64,000 bases of DNA, from positions 22,184 through 86,183 of the forward strand of contig NW_013546941.1 of NCBI RefSeq assembly GCF_000711695.1. The letters are read 5' to 3'. A program made the translations under genes and the position numbers. Of the stretch, positions 1-10,857 are shown piece by piece. Every line of letters begins with the position of its first letter. Position 1 is the stretch's first letter. The notes under the pieces were generated by a model. It was not told the origin of the DNA and did no database searches. It worked only from the letters and a program-made list of their open reading frames with translations. This DNA comes from Tilletiaria anomala UBC 951. Its lineage: Eukaryota; Basidiomycota; Exobasidiomycetes; Georgefischeriales; Tilletiariaceae.

Positions 1-12
1 GCGTGGCTGTTG

Positions 13-1391
13 TCAAACCTGCGCTTCTTCCTCTCGCACCAGCCGCACAGCCGTGCGCACATCATGTGTCCCATACGCCTCAACGGTCGCTTTGGCGAGT
101 GGAACCTCCTCCAGATTGCCGATCGCGTGTTCGGACAGGCACACGAGAGCAATATACATACTGCAAATCCAGAGCCAGGAGCCAGCGAGAGTGCAGAAAA
201 GGAAGTTGTGCTTTTGCAAAGGACAGAGTTGCCGAAGATCAAGGGCATCGGCAGGGAGGACGAGAGTGGATACGTGTACTGGGTCTTTGGGCGTCGTTAG
301 CGCATGATAGAGCATGGAGATATAATACAGCAGACAATAATAGATTTCTCCATGTCACGCCCCTGTGTTCCGCGATCATCAGCGTGCAGTAAGCATCTTC
401 AACGAAACGATAGCGCACTCACCAATCTGCTTTGGCGCATCCACCAACTCAGCTTCCTCCCAGATGGCATACACTCTTCGCGGACTGCGCTGCTCTCCCG
501 CCTGCACAGAATTTCCCTGCTCCTTGTCAACATACTCGCCGAAGCTCGGCGTGTTGAAGCGCCGCGCAAGCTTGTCGAGCAGCTCTATGTTCACGTCAAA
601 CTCCACGGCGAGGCGCTCGACTTCTGCGCGGCTGCGGCAGTCCTTGCGCGCGTCCAGCAACAAGGCAAGCGTAGATGTTGACATGCGGTCACTCGATGTT
701 AACGGCGATGAAGATGGCGCCACGGCGTGTTGTGCGGCGGCGGGGCTCGAAGGAAAGGGATATTCGAAAGCTGATTCGCGTTGACGCGCCGCGAGGATAC
801 CGAGCATTTGGTCCGATCGACGGAAGTTAAGGCGATTTCGCGGCACATGTACAGGGCCTAATGATGCCAGATTCCGCATTAATTGAGGATCTCGCCCATC
901 CTCGAGAATGTCTGCAGAGCCGGTGTGTAAAGCGTCAGCGACTGCGTTGGGGCGTGCCCAGCAGCAACACGATAGAGTAAGCGCGTACCCTGGTTCTTTT
1001 GTTCGCTCGCCTGCCCTTGTACCGCTGCGCGAGCACTCCTCGATCGAGCCAAGCTGTGCATGTCAAAGCCCTGCTGCTGCTGGGCTCCTCGACTGCCTCT
1101 TCCAATTTCATGTTCTGCGCTCGCCACCGCTTGCACGGGAGGAGCGCCTTCTAGCGGCGTTTTCTCTGCTGTGCAGACTGCAGTTGCCAGCTCAGACGGT
1201 GAGGTAGTATATTTTCCAGCCTCTGTAACAGCAGCAATTGAAGCTTTCCCGGCGCCTTTAGCAATAGTCGCACCTCCTGCGGCTGTCGTAGAAGGAGGAC
1301 GAGAAGATCGTACCGCCGTCGAGCGCGGAAGCTGCGTGGTCGTTGCTGTCAACCCCAGCTTGCGCGCCGGCTTAGAGGTTGAGCTTCCCAT
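13..1391 (-). CDS. Conserved fungal hypothetical with MGSSTSKP N terminus
   Basis: Exon 1 is 1391..989 and exon 2 is 911..423, joined across a 77-nt intron (donor GTACGC, branch CTGAC, acceptor CTGCAG). The splice creates the run DGRDPQLMRNLASLGPVHVP, which I remember as typical of a small conserved fungal family without a known function. The protein starts MGSSTSKPARKLG, which fits N-myristoylation (Gly2, Ser at position 6); a Ser/Ala-rich region follows. A second donor (GTGAGT) sits at 422. The 3' end is not settled. A frame-compatible last exon 278..13 (acceptor CCCAG, branch CTAAC) gives about 385 residues ending in TGA at 13-15, but another acceptor (TTTGCAG at about 133) would leave the frame open past the window edge. 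Exons 1-2 are well supported; function unknown. Confidence 0.65.
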
Positions 1392-3206
1392 TTTTCTGCG
1401 CTCCTATTTACTGTTTTAAAGAAACATGCTCATGAGATGTATAGGCGTGCTGCCAACAAATGATATAAACCATCGGCATGAAAGGCTCAATAATATAGCC
1501 TAGACCTGAAGCAAGTGCTGGAGTAACTTCTACGTCGTTCCCCTCATGGGATGGGGCGTTACCATCATGACACCTCGTCACCTTCCTTGTCCGTCCCAGC
1601 CTCTGTTTCTTTGTCTCACTTCCAATTTCTCCTTCGCAGATCCGTCGCCTTTCGCCTTTCTCAGACGTCCAGCTTCAGCTGCCGTCAACCTCTCCGTGAT
1701 TTTCTTTCCCCTTCTCTCCTATTGGAGCTCCACACATGCCTCTTTGCACCTCGCCTCCGCTCCTACATTTTGGCCTCATTCCTGGAGCCTGGTCGATGCA
1801 GTCCTCATCTCTCGGCCCTCTTGACGTTTAGCTGAATACTCAGCCGTAGCTCCCTGCTTTCGTGCCTTTATGCTCGACTCATTCGACCGGACACGCTTCG
1901 TCCGCTTCGGTTGTCCAATGAACATGAACCCGTACAAATAGTGCGCACTCTGCTCTGTATCGTCCCCAGTTCAGAATCAACAGTCTTTAGGTCTTTAGGT
2001 CTTTAGATCTACTGGGAACCTGAAGCGAGTATTCCTGCTAAAGCGTTCTACCTGCGAGCAGCTACTCCTTCTCCAGAAGGAAGACCTCAGCGACACTGCT
2101 GTATGTGCTTTAACCCCGTCATTTGGGCTAGGAGTGAGAATTGCGCATCTTTGCCGCTTGAGGAGTTGCTGCTATGGGCATGGACATGATGCTTTGAGTA
2201 GCATATCCTATCTCACATGTGAGCGTACCTAAATTGGAAGCTTTGCCGCCTGCGAAGCATGATCCCATTTGACTTTCGATGAGTTGAAATGCTGCTCCGT
2301 CCAGTGGCGTGCCTATTTGACAACTCTCTTTCGGTTGACCAACGAATGTATGCTATATCTCACATGGTTTTCAAGCAGGCACACAATGGATTTTGGCAAC
2401 ATCACACCTCGCAGAGCGCGAAAGTAAGGGGACTTTAAATCGACTGCGGGAAGATGTTCGAAATCCTCGCCATGCTCCATTGCCTCGTGGGAGCACCAGC
2501 AAGCAATTGAATGATTTGCTGTCGACCCGCTCCTGAGACGGCATAGCCAATGGTACTGGTGACACTGTGCTACGCCTGGATGAATTGGCTTATGAGAGTC
2601 TGGAGCAATTGGCGAATCACCACTTCAGAATCATTCCAAAGATCGCAAAGAGTATTATTTATTACCTTTTCAACACGTGCCTCAGTTCCTCAGTCGCACA
2701 TATCGGACGTGGGAACTTGGGGATGCCCTTAAATTTTGCCAGGCATCAACCTCAAATCCCGGCGGAATTGCGGTCACCCTGCACTTCCAGAGCTATTACG
2801 GGAGACTTGTGCCAAAGCTCGCCTCCACACACTTTGCAGTCCAAGCACACGAAGACGGCAAGGCAAAGTCATCTGCGCCAACTGTGAACCAAATCTTACA
2901 TGCGCAACGTACTTGCGCCTACATGATATGTACGAGTACATGCAGTGTCTTTTGGCTCCCCATGGCCCAATGACCCATGCTCGGGCCGGGCGAATGGGGA
3001 CGTGAAATGAAGACGTGGGGAATGGTATTTGAGCTCTATAGTGCAATGGAACCAGACTCTTGGCGACACAACTGGTGAAGGTGCGAAATTGTGGGATTGA
3101 TGGTGTGATGGACCGTGCTTCAGCGCCCGGGGAAACAGCGAGCGCTCCCCACCCACATGTCATGTTTTCTGTGATTACCGGCTCGGCTCATATCAACACG
3201 GCAGGC
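1392..3206. other. Intergenic, no gene recognised
   Basis: About 1.8 kb between two minus-strand genes. Only short open frames of pyrimidine-rich composition occur (for example 1546-1824 plus), none with a recognisable motif or splice-supported extension. It contains one short tandem repeat (1983-2006). The 5' part must hold the promoter of the gene starting at 1391. Confidence 0.6.
1983..2006. repeat. Three copies of an 8-bp unit GTCTTTAG
   Basis: The octamer GTCTTTAG is repeated three times without interruption, directly followed by a partial unit. It lies in an intergenic region; no function is evident. Confidence 0.9.
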
Positions 3207-4498
3207 TCACGCCCATCGCGCCAGGAGCGCCATGACGCCTGCTCCGAGCAGCATCTCACCAACAGCGAGCAGGACATTGCCGATGGGCGCCCTACGCATG
3301 CGCTCGTTGAAGATGAACTCGTGCGCCAGCAACTCAACGAGGCCCGTGTACAACAGAATCCCCGCCGAGACGCTATCAAACGTCCCAGTGATGTAGTTGG
3401 CTGTCGCACTGTCCTCGTTGTACGTGTGCCGTATGCCGAGACCGATCGCGAGCCCAAGTGGAGTGACGCATGCATACACGGTTGCGCCGAGGAAGGGGAG
3501 AAGCGATTTTGGGTGTAGCGGCAGGAAGGCGAGACGCGCGCCGAGACCAAGGCCCTCAAACATCTGCAAGGTATAGATACCGATACAGGGTCAGCTAGGA
3601 ACACGTTTCCCTGATTGCCTACCTACGCAAGAAAAGGCTACTGACCTGGTGGAAGATGATGACGATGAAAAGCGTTGTGAACTCGCTAGTTGTACCAAGC
3701 GTGATACCGATGATGACGCTGTGGAAGATGACGCCGAATTCGAGGATCATGACGCCAAGGATCTGCGATGCGGCCGCACTGGGTGACACGGCCGCGCCCA
3801 CGGCTAGCTCTGGGTCCTCGGCGGTGAGTAACATATCCTTTGCGATTGCATCGTCCCCATCGGTAGATGACGAGGAGGGCGGGTTGGCTGCGACTTCGTG
3901 TTTGTACTGGCTCTTGTTCGTCGAGACTACAGTGGTAGTAGGAGCGCTGGCGACAGTTGTGGATGCTGGCGTCGACGCCATGACGGTGGAATGCTCGGCG
4001 GCGTGGTGGTGCCCGCCCTTGTGCGGGTCGTATGCGAGCGATTGCGCGAAGCTCGAGCCGACGCGGAAGGCGATGAGCTCGACGATGAAGACCATGAACA
4101 TGCTGATCATGGCGAATGCGAATGCAAAGTCGTAGTTCTGAAACGCCGGGGAAAGGCATTCGGAATGGAGTTCCTGTGTCAAGAGAAAGGAAACAATGCA
4201 TAGTTTCAGTGCCTTTTCTTTCCATCATGTGCAAGAAAGAGGGGCGCACCTCGACACCTGGACTCAAGAGGTGCATGAATGCAGTAGCGATGATGACACC
4301 GCTTCCGAAATACTTGGCAAAGTCAAACACGGGTCGAGGTACACTGCATCGCGGCACCCTCCTTGTCACGACAGGGAAGAGCGTCGTGAAGAGCGAGGTT
4401 GCGAGGATGACGAAGATGGCACCGATGCGCAGGCCAAGCGAGCCCTCAAAGGCGTCCACTCGCGGGCCGTAGCAGTTTGGGCCCTCCGAGTCGGCCAT
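3207..4498 (-). CDS. ZIP-family zinc/iron transporter
   Basis: Exons 4498..4250, 4173..3646 and 3563..3207 join in phase 0 to give 377 residues. The product starts MADSEGPNCYGP and carries the ZIP topology: three N-terminal membrane segments, a cytosolic loop with a His-rich patch (HKGGHHHAAEHS) expected to bind metal, then TM4 with HSVIIGITLG and TM5 with FHQMFEGLGLG. These two motifs form the intramembrane metal site in ZIP proteins. The splice between exons 2 and 3 falls exactly inside FHQ|MFEG, so the gene model is secure. The family moves Zn2+ or Fe2+ into the cytosol, in fungi usually at the plasma membrane (Zrt1/Zrt2 type). Substrate is inferred. Introns are 76 and 82 nt. Confidence 0.95.
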
Positions 4499-6502
4499 GA
4501 TGTGATAGGATCCAAAATGGTGTCGGAGCGGTCAACTGTGCAAAGCGTTGAGAAGGTTAGCGATACCAGGATTGGATCCCTCGCCCGTGAAGGATCCGAC
4601 TCACAAGAATGGAAGCGCAAAGAATACCCCGGTACAGCACCTGGCAGCCCAAATTGACAAGAATGAGCGCGATGGGGGATCCGCAAAAAAGGGCGATGGG
4701 TGATGAGCACCGCGCTGGCCTTTATAAGAATAACTATGCGAGAACTATGCGTCAACGGTGACGGCGATGGCGCGACCCAGCAGTAGCACCAATATGATGG
4801 GAGCTTGCAGATGTTGATGGTCAAGAAATCTATGCTCATTTGAATTTCTGCAAAAGTGAGCGAGCACACCGAAGACGGTCACGACCGCGAAGGTCCTCAT
4901 CCTCTTCTCTCTCTTGGTTGGCTGAATCCCAACATCCACGCACGCGGTCTAAAAAAAACCCTAGGACCACACAAAAACAGGAACATGCGCACACCACGCA
5001 AGCATCCACCTTTCTCTGCCACTCATTACCCCCAGCCGCCAGTGTCTAGTAAACTTGACTCTGTCCAGCATTGTACTCTTCATAGTCGTGCTGCATAGGT
5101 GCGTTAGGCAGAACGATGAAGCTGCAGTGATGTTTCATGTTCGTCCTGTAATGCCGGAAATTTGTGCGCACGGCCCTGCAAGGCCTCAGCCCACTACTCC
5201 CGCAGAGCAAGACGCGTCTATGTATACACTTCAAAAAACCCTTTTTGCCTGTGCCTGCGTAGGCTCTATGCCCGTCGTGCCGCCCGCCGGCACTCTTGCC
5301 CCCGCTCTTACAACCTTGCGCCTTTTCACGTGGTTAGACAAATGCCATTGGGGCCGCGAAGGTCCTCCCTTGTATGTAGGACAAACAGCCTGACAGACCG
5401 AATTCACCTCATCTTCATCGCCTTCTCTATGGTGTCATCGAGTGTCGCCGTGTCATGCGAACCACGAGAGGTCTAGGCGCGGCTTCACTCCCTGAATCTG
5501 AGCATGGCCTGGGTGGCCAGCGGACCGTTCAGAATCACCCAAGTGCTTTGTATCCCACGATCCCACGCCGCTGCCCCTTTCGCAAAGCCCCAAGGGCTGA
5601 GAGGTCCTACGTAGCCAGCAGCGTCATAACCATCTAGTTTCGAACTTCGGGAAACGCCTCAGCGTCGCGCAGGCGACATTTTCTACGTTGCGGGCGATGC
5701 TTGCCTTAAACCCACTTCGCGAGAACCAATGTCATGTGAATGTAGGTAAATATCCACGGCATCTACGTATGCGAATCATGCCTGTGCCTGGAACCAACTT
5801 TCGGCTTGATCTCGTTCGAACGATCGACGCAGGATCGCATCTCTGCAATCGATGGGCTCTCTGGTGGTGCTCTGCAGTAGCGTAGTGCATCAAGAGGTGC
5901 GACATTGTACCAAAAGGTGTCGAACACAACACAACACATAAATTACGATCGATACCCTTGCCGGCCAGCAAGAAGCGCCGCCAAGTCCAGAACACATCTT
6001 TTGTATCTCTGTTGTTCTCTTGATGCAACCCATTCACAACGCACTCCATGGCCACTCGCAAGCGGATAACTTGTCTGCAGTACTGCACAATCCCCAAAGA
6101 CCGTCACGGCTTGGGCGCTTGAGCGCCAGGACCTTGGCTTTTCGGCGGGAACATTTTGGCGCCATACAACAGGGGATCATCAATGCGCCGATGGAAGAAG
6201 CGTAGTAAGGATGAGGCTTTAGTGGTATTCAGGCGCCGAAGGAGCGCGCTACGTTGCCTTTAGGGTGCAGACATGCTGCATGCGGCAACATGAACGTCGG
6301 ATTCGCGCACAGAGGCCTCTCGCGTGGCCTCTTTGGTGTATATCTACCTCACAGGTCATAACCGGAAGAGCCTGTGGCCTCTTATTCCTCATTTTCGAGG
6401 CTGACCAGGAATGCAATTGTTTGTGTCAATGCTCTTTCTCTTGCTCTTGCTAGTCTTCTCTTTGAGTCAGATTGAGAAATAATATGCCTTGTAGGGTTCC
6501 TA
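4499..6502. other. Intergenic, no gene recognised
   Basis: About 2 kb between the start of the ZIP gene and the stop of LRA1. Several short open frames occur on both strands, but none shows family motifs, and I could not link them by plausible splices. The segment next to 4498 should contain the ZIP promoter. Confidence 0.55.
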
Positions 6503-7532
6503 TCATTGCAAGTTGACAAACATGCCTCCATCGACAAGCACACTGGATCCTTGCATATACCGGCTCAGGTCCGACGCCAGAAAAATGGTCGCGCCAGCGA
6601 TGTCCCTAAGCACAACATGTGAATACATGCGAACGGATGTGACAGATCAGTCAGCCTTATAGGTGCAGCATCGGGCTCCTCACACTCACCCAGGATTTCC
6701 CAGCCTTCCTAGCGGCGTCCTCTTCTCCATGTACTCCCTTTTTCCGTCATTGCTCAAGTCCTCCTCATTGATGGCCGTTCGGATTGTTCCCGGCAGGACG
6801 CAGTTGCACCTGATCCCGAGCGGGCCCAAGCTGCATGCCATGCTCTCGATCAAGCTCTTGAGCGCTGCCTTCGTTGGCGTGTAGTGGCACTGCTCTGCGC
6901 CGCCGACGAGCGCCGAGATGGAAGAGACGGCGACGATACAGCCACGCGTGCCTGACTGCGGGTGTGGCGCCTGCGCCGACATGGCGCGCGCGGCCGCCGA
7001 GAGAGCGTAGAACGCGCCGTTTAGATTGACCTGCTGTGTCTTGTGCCACAGTTCTGGGGTCAGGTCGAGGAACTTGGAGAACTGGCAAATGCCCGCGTTG
7101 GATACGAAGACATCTAGCCGCCCAAAGCGCTGGATCGCAGTGTCGATGATCTGTAGCGGTGGTCATCGCCGCAATTGTCAGTCAGCCACTGACCCAGGTC
7201 CGTCCCACTCGAGAGTCCACGGCACTCACAGCTTGACCTGTCTCTTCAAGACCAATGTCTCCTTTGACAAGCACAACCTTCGTTCCTGCTTCCCCCGTTC
7301 GCCCCTCGCTCCCTCCGTCTCCCCACCTGCCTTCGATTTCCTGCTGGAGTGCCGACGCTTCCCGCTCTGTCTCCTCGTCGCCGAGGTAGTGCATGCAAAT
7401 ACCGGTCGCGCCTTGCGCCGCGGCCGCGAGCACGATCGCACGGCCTATGCCCCGTGAGGCGCCCGTGCATGCGAGCGTCCGCCCGACAAGCAGGTCGCGG
7501 CCGGCTATTCCTGGGTTCGACAGCGTCGACAT
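6503..7532 (-). CDS. LRA1: L-rhamnose 1-dehydrogenase (SDR family)
   Basis: Exons 7532..7230, 7150..6690 and 6605..6503 join to 288 residues. This is a classical short-chain dehydrogenase: nucleotide-binding TGASRGIG at 23-30, NAG at 119-121, catalytic Ser178, Tyr191 and Lys195 (YTPTK). The stretches SSISALVGGA, GIRCNCVLPGTI, NEEDL and the C-terminal DGGMFVNLQ are, from memory, the signature of the fungal NAD(P)-dependent L-rhamnose dehydrogenases (Scheffersomyces LRA1/RHA1). It would oxidise L-rhamnose to rhamnono-lactone in the cytosol, the first step of the oxidative rhamnose pathway. The divergent neighbour encodes the third enzyme of the same pathway, which strongly supports the substrate. 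Introns are 79 and 84 nt; all frames close. Confidence 0.93.
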
Positions 7533-8005
7533 GGCGCAGTTACAGTTGTGCTTTACGCTTTGGCGCCAAACGGAGAAAGGACGAACGCTCGCGCCGATGC
7601 CACTCCTGGAATAGCAGAAGTTGGTTGCTGTGCACTGGTTGCCGAGATGCAGTTCGTGGGTGGTGTGGGGGGTGAATGAGCCAGTCTGACGGTCGCGAGC
7701 GCTGGCACCTTATGTATAATTCCAGCAGGTCCGAAATCCATTTACGTACATCTGCAATTCCGATGTGTGGCAAACGCTGCAGACCAACCACCTCACGACG
7801 GCACCGAGAGCATGTGCAGCGCTCGCTATGCCACTCGGGCCACTTACGTATGTTCGTGGCTGGAACCTGAGCGAGCTGTCCACCAACAATCACCAACCTG
7901 GAAATCTCTTCAGCGAGCCTGACCCACCTGAGGGGCGATGAGCGGGATTGCGTAGAAGTTAGAAGCCCTCTGCAGAATGGGTGAGATTACTACTCCGCCA
8001 CACAA

Positions 8006-8074
8006 GCGGGGGGGAAGAGTCATCCTTTCGAAGATGGAGTGGATCTGGGGGTCCCCCCACGCCTTCTCCCCCAC
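8006..8074. promoter_or_regulatory. Cluster of four CreA/Mig1-like sites
   Basis: Matches to SYGGRG occur at 8006-8011 (GCGGGG) and 8045-8050 (CTGGGG) on the plus strand, and at 8055-8060 and 8069-8074 (both CCCCAC) on the minus strand. The consensus is that of the fungal carbon-catabolite repressor. Four in 69 bp of a sugar-catabolism promoter suggests glucose repression; binding is inferred only. Confidence 0.5.
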
Positions 8075-8231
8075 GGCAAATGAAAGCCTGGCGTTCTGCT
8101 GGGCAACAGCATAAAGAGCCGTCCCCTACTGCTCTCTCCTGTCAGCTGGCCTTCTGACGAGTGATCGAGTGAACATCATGTTTTGATTCCTCCTACTTCG
8201 GCGATCCGCCATCGCGAGATTATGGTCGCCG

Positions 8232-8238
8232 TATATAA
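8232..8238 (+). promoter_or_regulatory. TATA-box-like element upstream of LRA2
   Basis: TATATAA lies 131 bp before the LRA2 start codon in an otherwise mixed-composition region. Inducible fungal genes often keep a TATA box at about this distance. Confidence 0.5.
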
Positions 8239-8368
8239 GGAAGTGCTGGTTCAGATTGTGCACCTGCAACGCAGACCTCACTTTCCTTCACTTTCGCTTC
8301 CTCTACATATAGGCCTGCCTCCACCCAAAGGCATAGAACGTGAGCAATTACATTCCTAGCTGCTCATT

Positions 8369-10165
8369 ATGCCCATCCGACCCTTTCCCAAGATTGTCTC
8401 GGTGGAGACATTCGTTCCCTCTACAGAGGGATCAGGTGCGTTTCTTGTCAATGAGACGACAACTTCCTCGAGAGCCGACCTGCGTTCTTACCGTCCTTGC
8501 CTTGCGCTACTTTTCGCCGCCCATTTTGGGGAATCGCACAGGAGGAGACTACCATCGTCAAGAAAAGGGCCACTGGATCATTGACACACCCATCTCGTAG
8601 GTTGTTTCGTCTTGAACACTTCTCTCCACGTCCTCATGCGCAAGACTGACCAGGAGTTGCTTTCGACAGCAACCCAAGTGAGTTCCTTTGGCTGCTCTCA
8701 GAACGCACGACTAGCGCCCCATGCTCGAGCAGACTCTAACACTTTCTTGCATTCGCGCCTCGACAGTGTCTCGCTTTGAAGAGTACCGTCATTCACGAAC
8801 AACGTGGGGCATCGGCGTGCTGGGCAGTCTCGTCGTTGTTGTGCGTCTGTCTCTTCTACTGTCCCAAAGTGCCTTTATCTCACCCGTTTTTTATATCCCT
8901 TTCCCATGACGATTCCCCCCTTTCCCGGCCTGTAGATCACCGACTCGGAGGGCAATCAAGGAATTGGCGCTGGCTTTGGTGGCCCGCCTGCCTGCTGGCT
9001 CATAGAGAACCACTTCAAGCGCTTCCTGATCGGACGTGATCCACGCGATACCAACTGCATCTACGAGCAAATGTACAAGGCCTCGTGAGTGCAGTTGAGC
9101 GCTTTGACTCGTGAATCATATGCTCACTAAGATTGGACATGGTTCCACAGCATGTTCTATGGACGCAAAGGCCTGCCGATCATGACCGTCTCGGTCGTTG
9201 ACCTGGCTATCTGGGACCTGCTTGGAAAGCTTCGCAATGAGCCGGTCTATCGTATGATCGGCGGGCAAACCAAACAATTCATCCCACTCTACTTGACAGG
9301 ACCCAAGCCGGAAAAGGCCAAAGAGCAAGGTTTCATGGGCGGCAAGGTCCCTCTGCCCTACCCGCCAAGCGACGGCTTCGAAGGCCTGCGCAAGAACGTT
9401 TCCTACCTCAAAGAATGCCGGGAGCGCGTCGGACACGACTTTCCACTGATGGTCGACTGCTACATGAGCTTGGATTTGCACTATGCCGTAGAGCTCGCCA
9501 ACGCGCTGCGCGACGCGGGAGTAAATCCTTACTGGCTCGAAGAGGTACTGCATCCGGACGACCATGCAGGACACAAGATTCTGAAGGAGCGCTGCCCGTG
9601 GATGCGCTGGACAACAGGCGAACATGAATTTACCGAGTACGGGCAGCGGTATCTCATCGAGAGCCGAGCGGTTGACATCATCCAAGCAGATGGTGAGTAT
9701 CTGCAGCCAGACCAGCAGCGCACACGTGGTATTCCAGCTCATGCTGACGCCTCGCGCAATTGTGGCTGGCCAGTCATGTGGTGCGGCGGAATTACGGCCA
9801 TCCTCAAGATAGCCGCCATGGCCGGCGCGTACGACATCCCCGTCGTACCGCACGGCAGCGGCAATTACTCGTACCATTTTGTGATGAGCCAGCCGCACTC
9901 GCAATTCTGCGAGATCATCAGCAACGACCCAAAAGGCGAGACGGCGACGAACGTGTTCGGCGACCTGTTCATCAAGGAGGTCATGCCCGTGAATGGACGC
10001 ATCAGTGCTGAGCAGCTCGACGAGGCCGGCCCTGGGTTCGGCCTAGCGTTGAACCCGAAAGCAAGGCTCGTGCCGGGAAGCAAGCTGCTCGGCTTCAGCG
10101 ACATCGAGAGGCCGCTCTGCGCCGCAGCGGCGGATGCAGTGCATGGAGAGAAGGGCAAAAAGTAG
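8369..10165 (+). CDS. LRA2: L-rhamnonate dehydratase (enolase superfamily)
   Basis: Seven exons (8369..8435, 8542..8596, 8670..8677, 8767..8840, 8936..9084, 9151..9692, 9774..10165) encode 428 residues. The third exon is only 8 nt long. The protein matches the RhmD/LRA2 branch of the enolase superfamily: GGDYHRQEKGHWI near the N terminus, FYGRKG, metal-binding acids around Asp220, Glu248 and Glu275 (TTGEHE), and the Asp298/His325 dyad (IIQAD and PHGSGNYSYH). It would dehydrate L-rhamnonate to 2-keto-3-deoxy-L-rhamnonate, using Mg2+. LRA1 lies divergent upstream. The lactonase (LRA3) and aldolase (LRA4) of the pathway are not in this window. The last intron (9693-9773, 81 nt) has no stop and keeps frame. 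Confidence 0.95.
8670..8677 (+). other. LRA2: 8-nt micro-exon of LRA2
   Basis: The exon C-AAC-CCA-A is flanked by a CAG acceptor and a GTGAGT donor, with CTGAC and CTAAC branch sites in the flanking introns. It supplies parts of Ser41 and Met44 and all of Asn42-Pro43, giving TPISNPMSRFEEYRHSR, which aligns with STPMxRYPEYRxSR of bacterial rhamnonate dehydratases. Skipping it would put exon 4 out of frame and meet a TGA after four codons. Confidence 0.88.
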
Positions 10166-10857
10166 AGCGGTCCAAGAAAAGGTATCTAGTGTACTTGTAT
10201 GGAGGGAGCATGATATACACGTTTGATCGCGAATATAAGACACGTTCCCGCCCAGTCGCTCGCGAGTTTGTCTCTGTGGGCCTGTATTCTGTGACGTGTG
10301 CATTTATCATAGCCAACTTGTGACTAGACTTCGACTGAGATATTCGCATCTCATCTCCGCTGCAGCCGCGCACCCGCGCCAACGCATTAGATATGAAGGG
10401 CATGTGGGCTGCTATGCCAGGCGTTTATTCCGGATAATCGGACGTTCCGGATGAGCGACGCGCGAGATCACAGCAACAACACAAGGAGATCAGTACATTA
10501 CAAACGCATTTCTCCGTCACTGCTCTGATCTCGTCGACCCCTCTCTCTCACCGATCTCTCGCTGCCGAGCGCCACATATTCCGAAACACGGCCTGCGGTT
10601 TGGGAGTAATTGCGTAGGTGTTAGCCAGCTGGGTGACACCGACTAGGTTAGGCCATTGTTGGAGATCTCGAAATCTATGTACCTAGAACTCCCGGCCTCG
10701 CCTTTCTTATGATGGCATAGAGATACACGCTGCGTATTAAAACAGAGACTGATCTGCACTTGAGCTCGTTCTCGTACTTAACCTACAGGTACCAATTTCA
10801 CTGACACTCTGCTAAGGTACCGTGTTCTGTGCAACACTTTCAAAGCTGACACGCAAT
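10166..10857. other. Intergenic
   Basis: About 0.7 kb with no recognisable gene between LRA2 and a decayed monooxygenase. It presumably contains the LRA2 terminator and the remains of the promoter of the downstream relic. Confidence 0.6.

Larger units (their letters stand above)
7533..8368. promoter_or_regulatory. Divergent LRA1/LRA2 promoter region
   Basis: This 836-bp interval separates the start codons of LRA1 (minus) and LRA2 (plus), so it should hold both promoters and can coordinate them. It has a TATA-like element close to LRA2 and a cluster of four CreA/Mig1-type SYGGRG sites in its middle. No gene was recognised within it. Confidence 0.7.

Noticed and set aside
1546-1824. 92-codon plus-strand frame with hydrophobic residues
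   Set aside because: Pyrimidine-rich DNA gives Ser/Leu/Phe by composition; no motif, splice extension or conservation could be seen.
9116-9904. 262-codon minus-strand frame
   Set aside because: Antisense to LRA2, whose catalytic residues are in the plus-strand frame.
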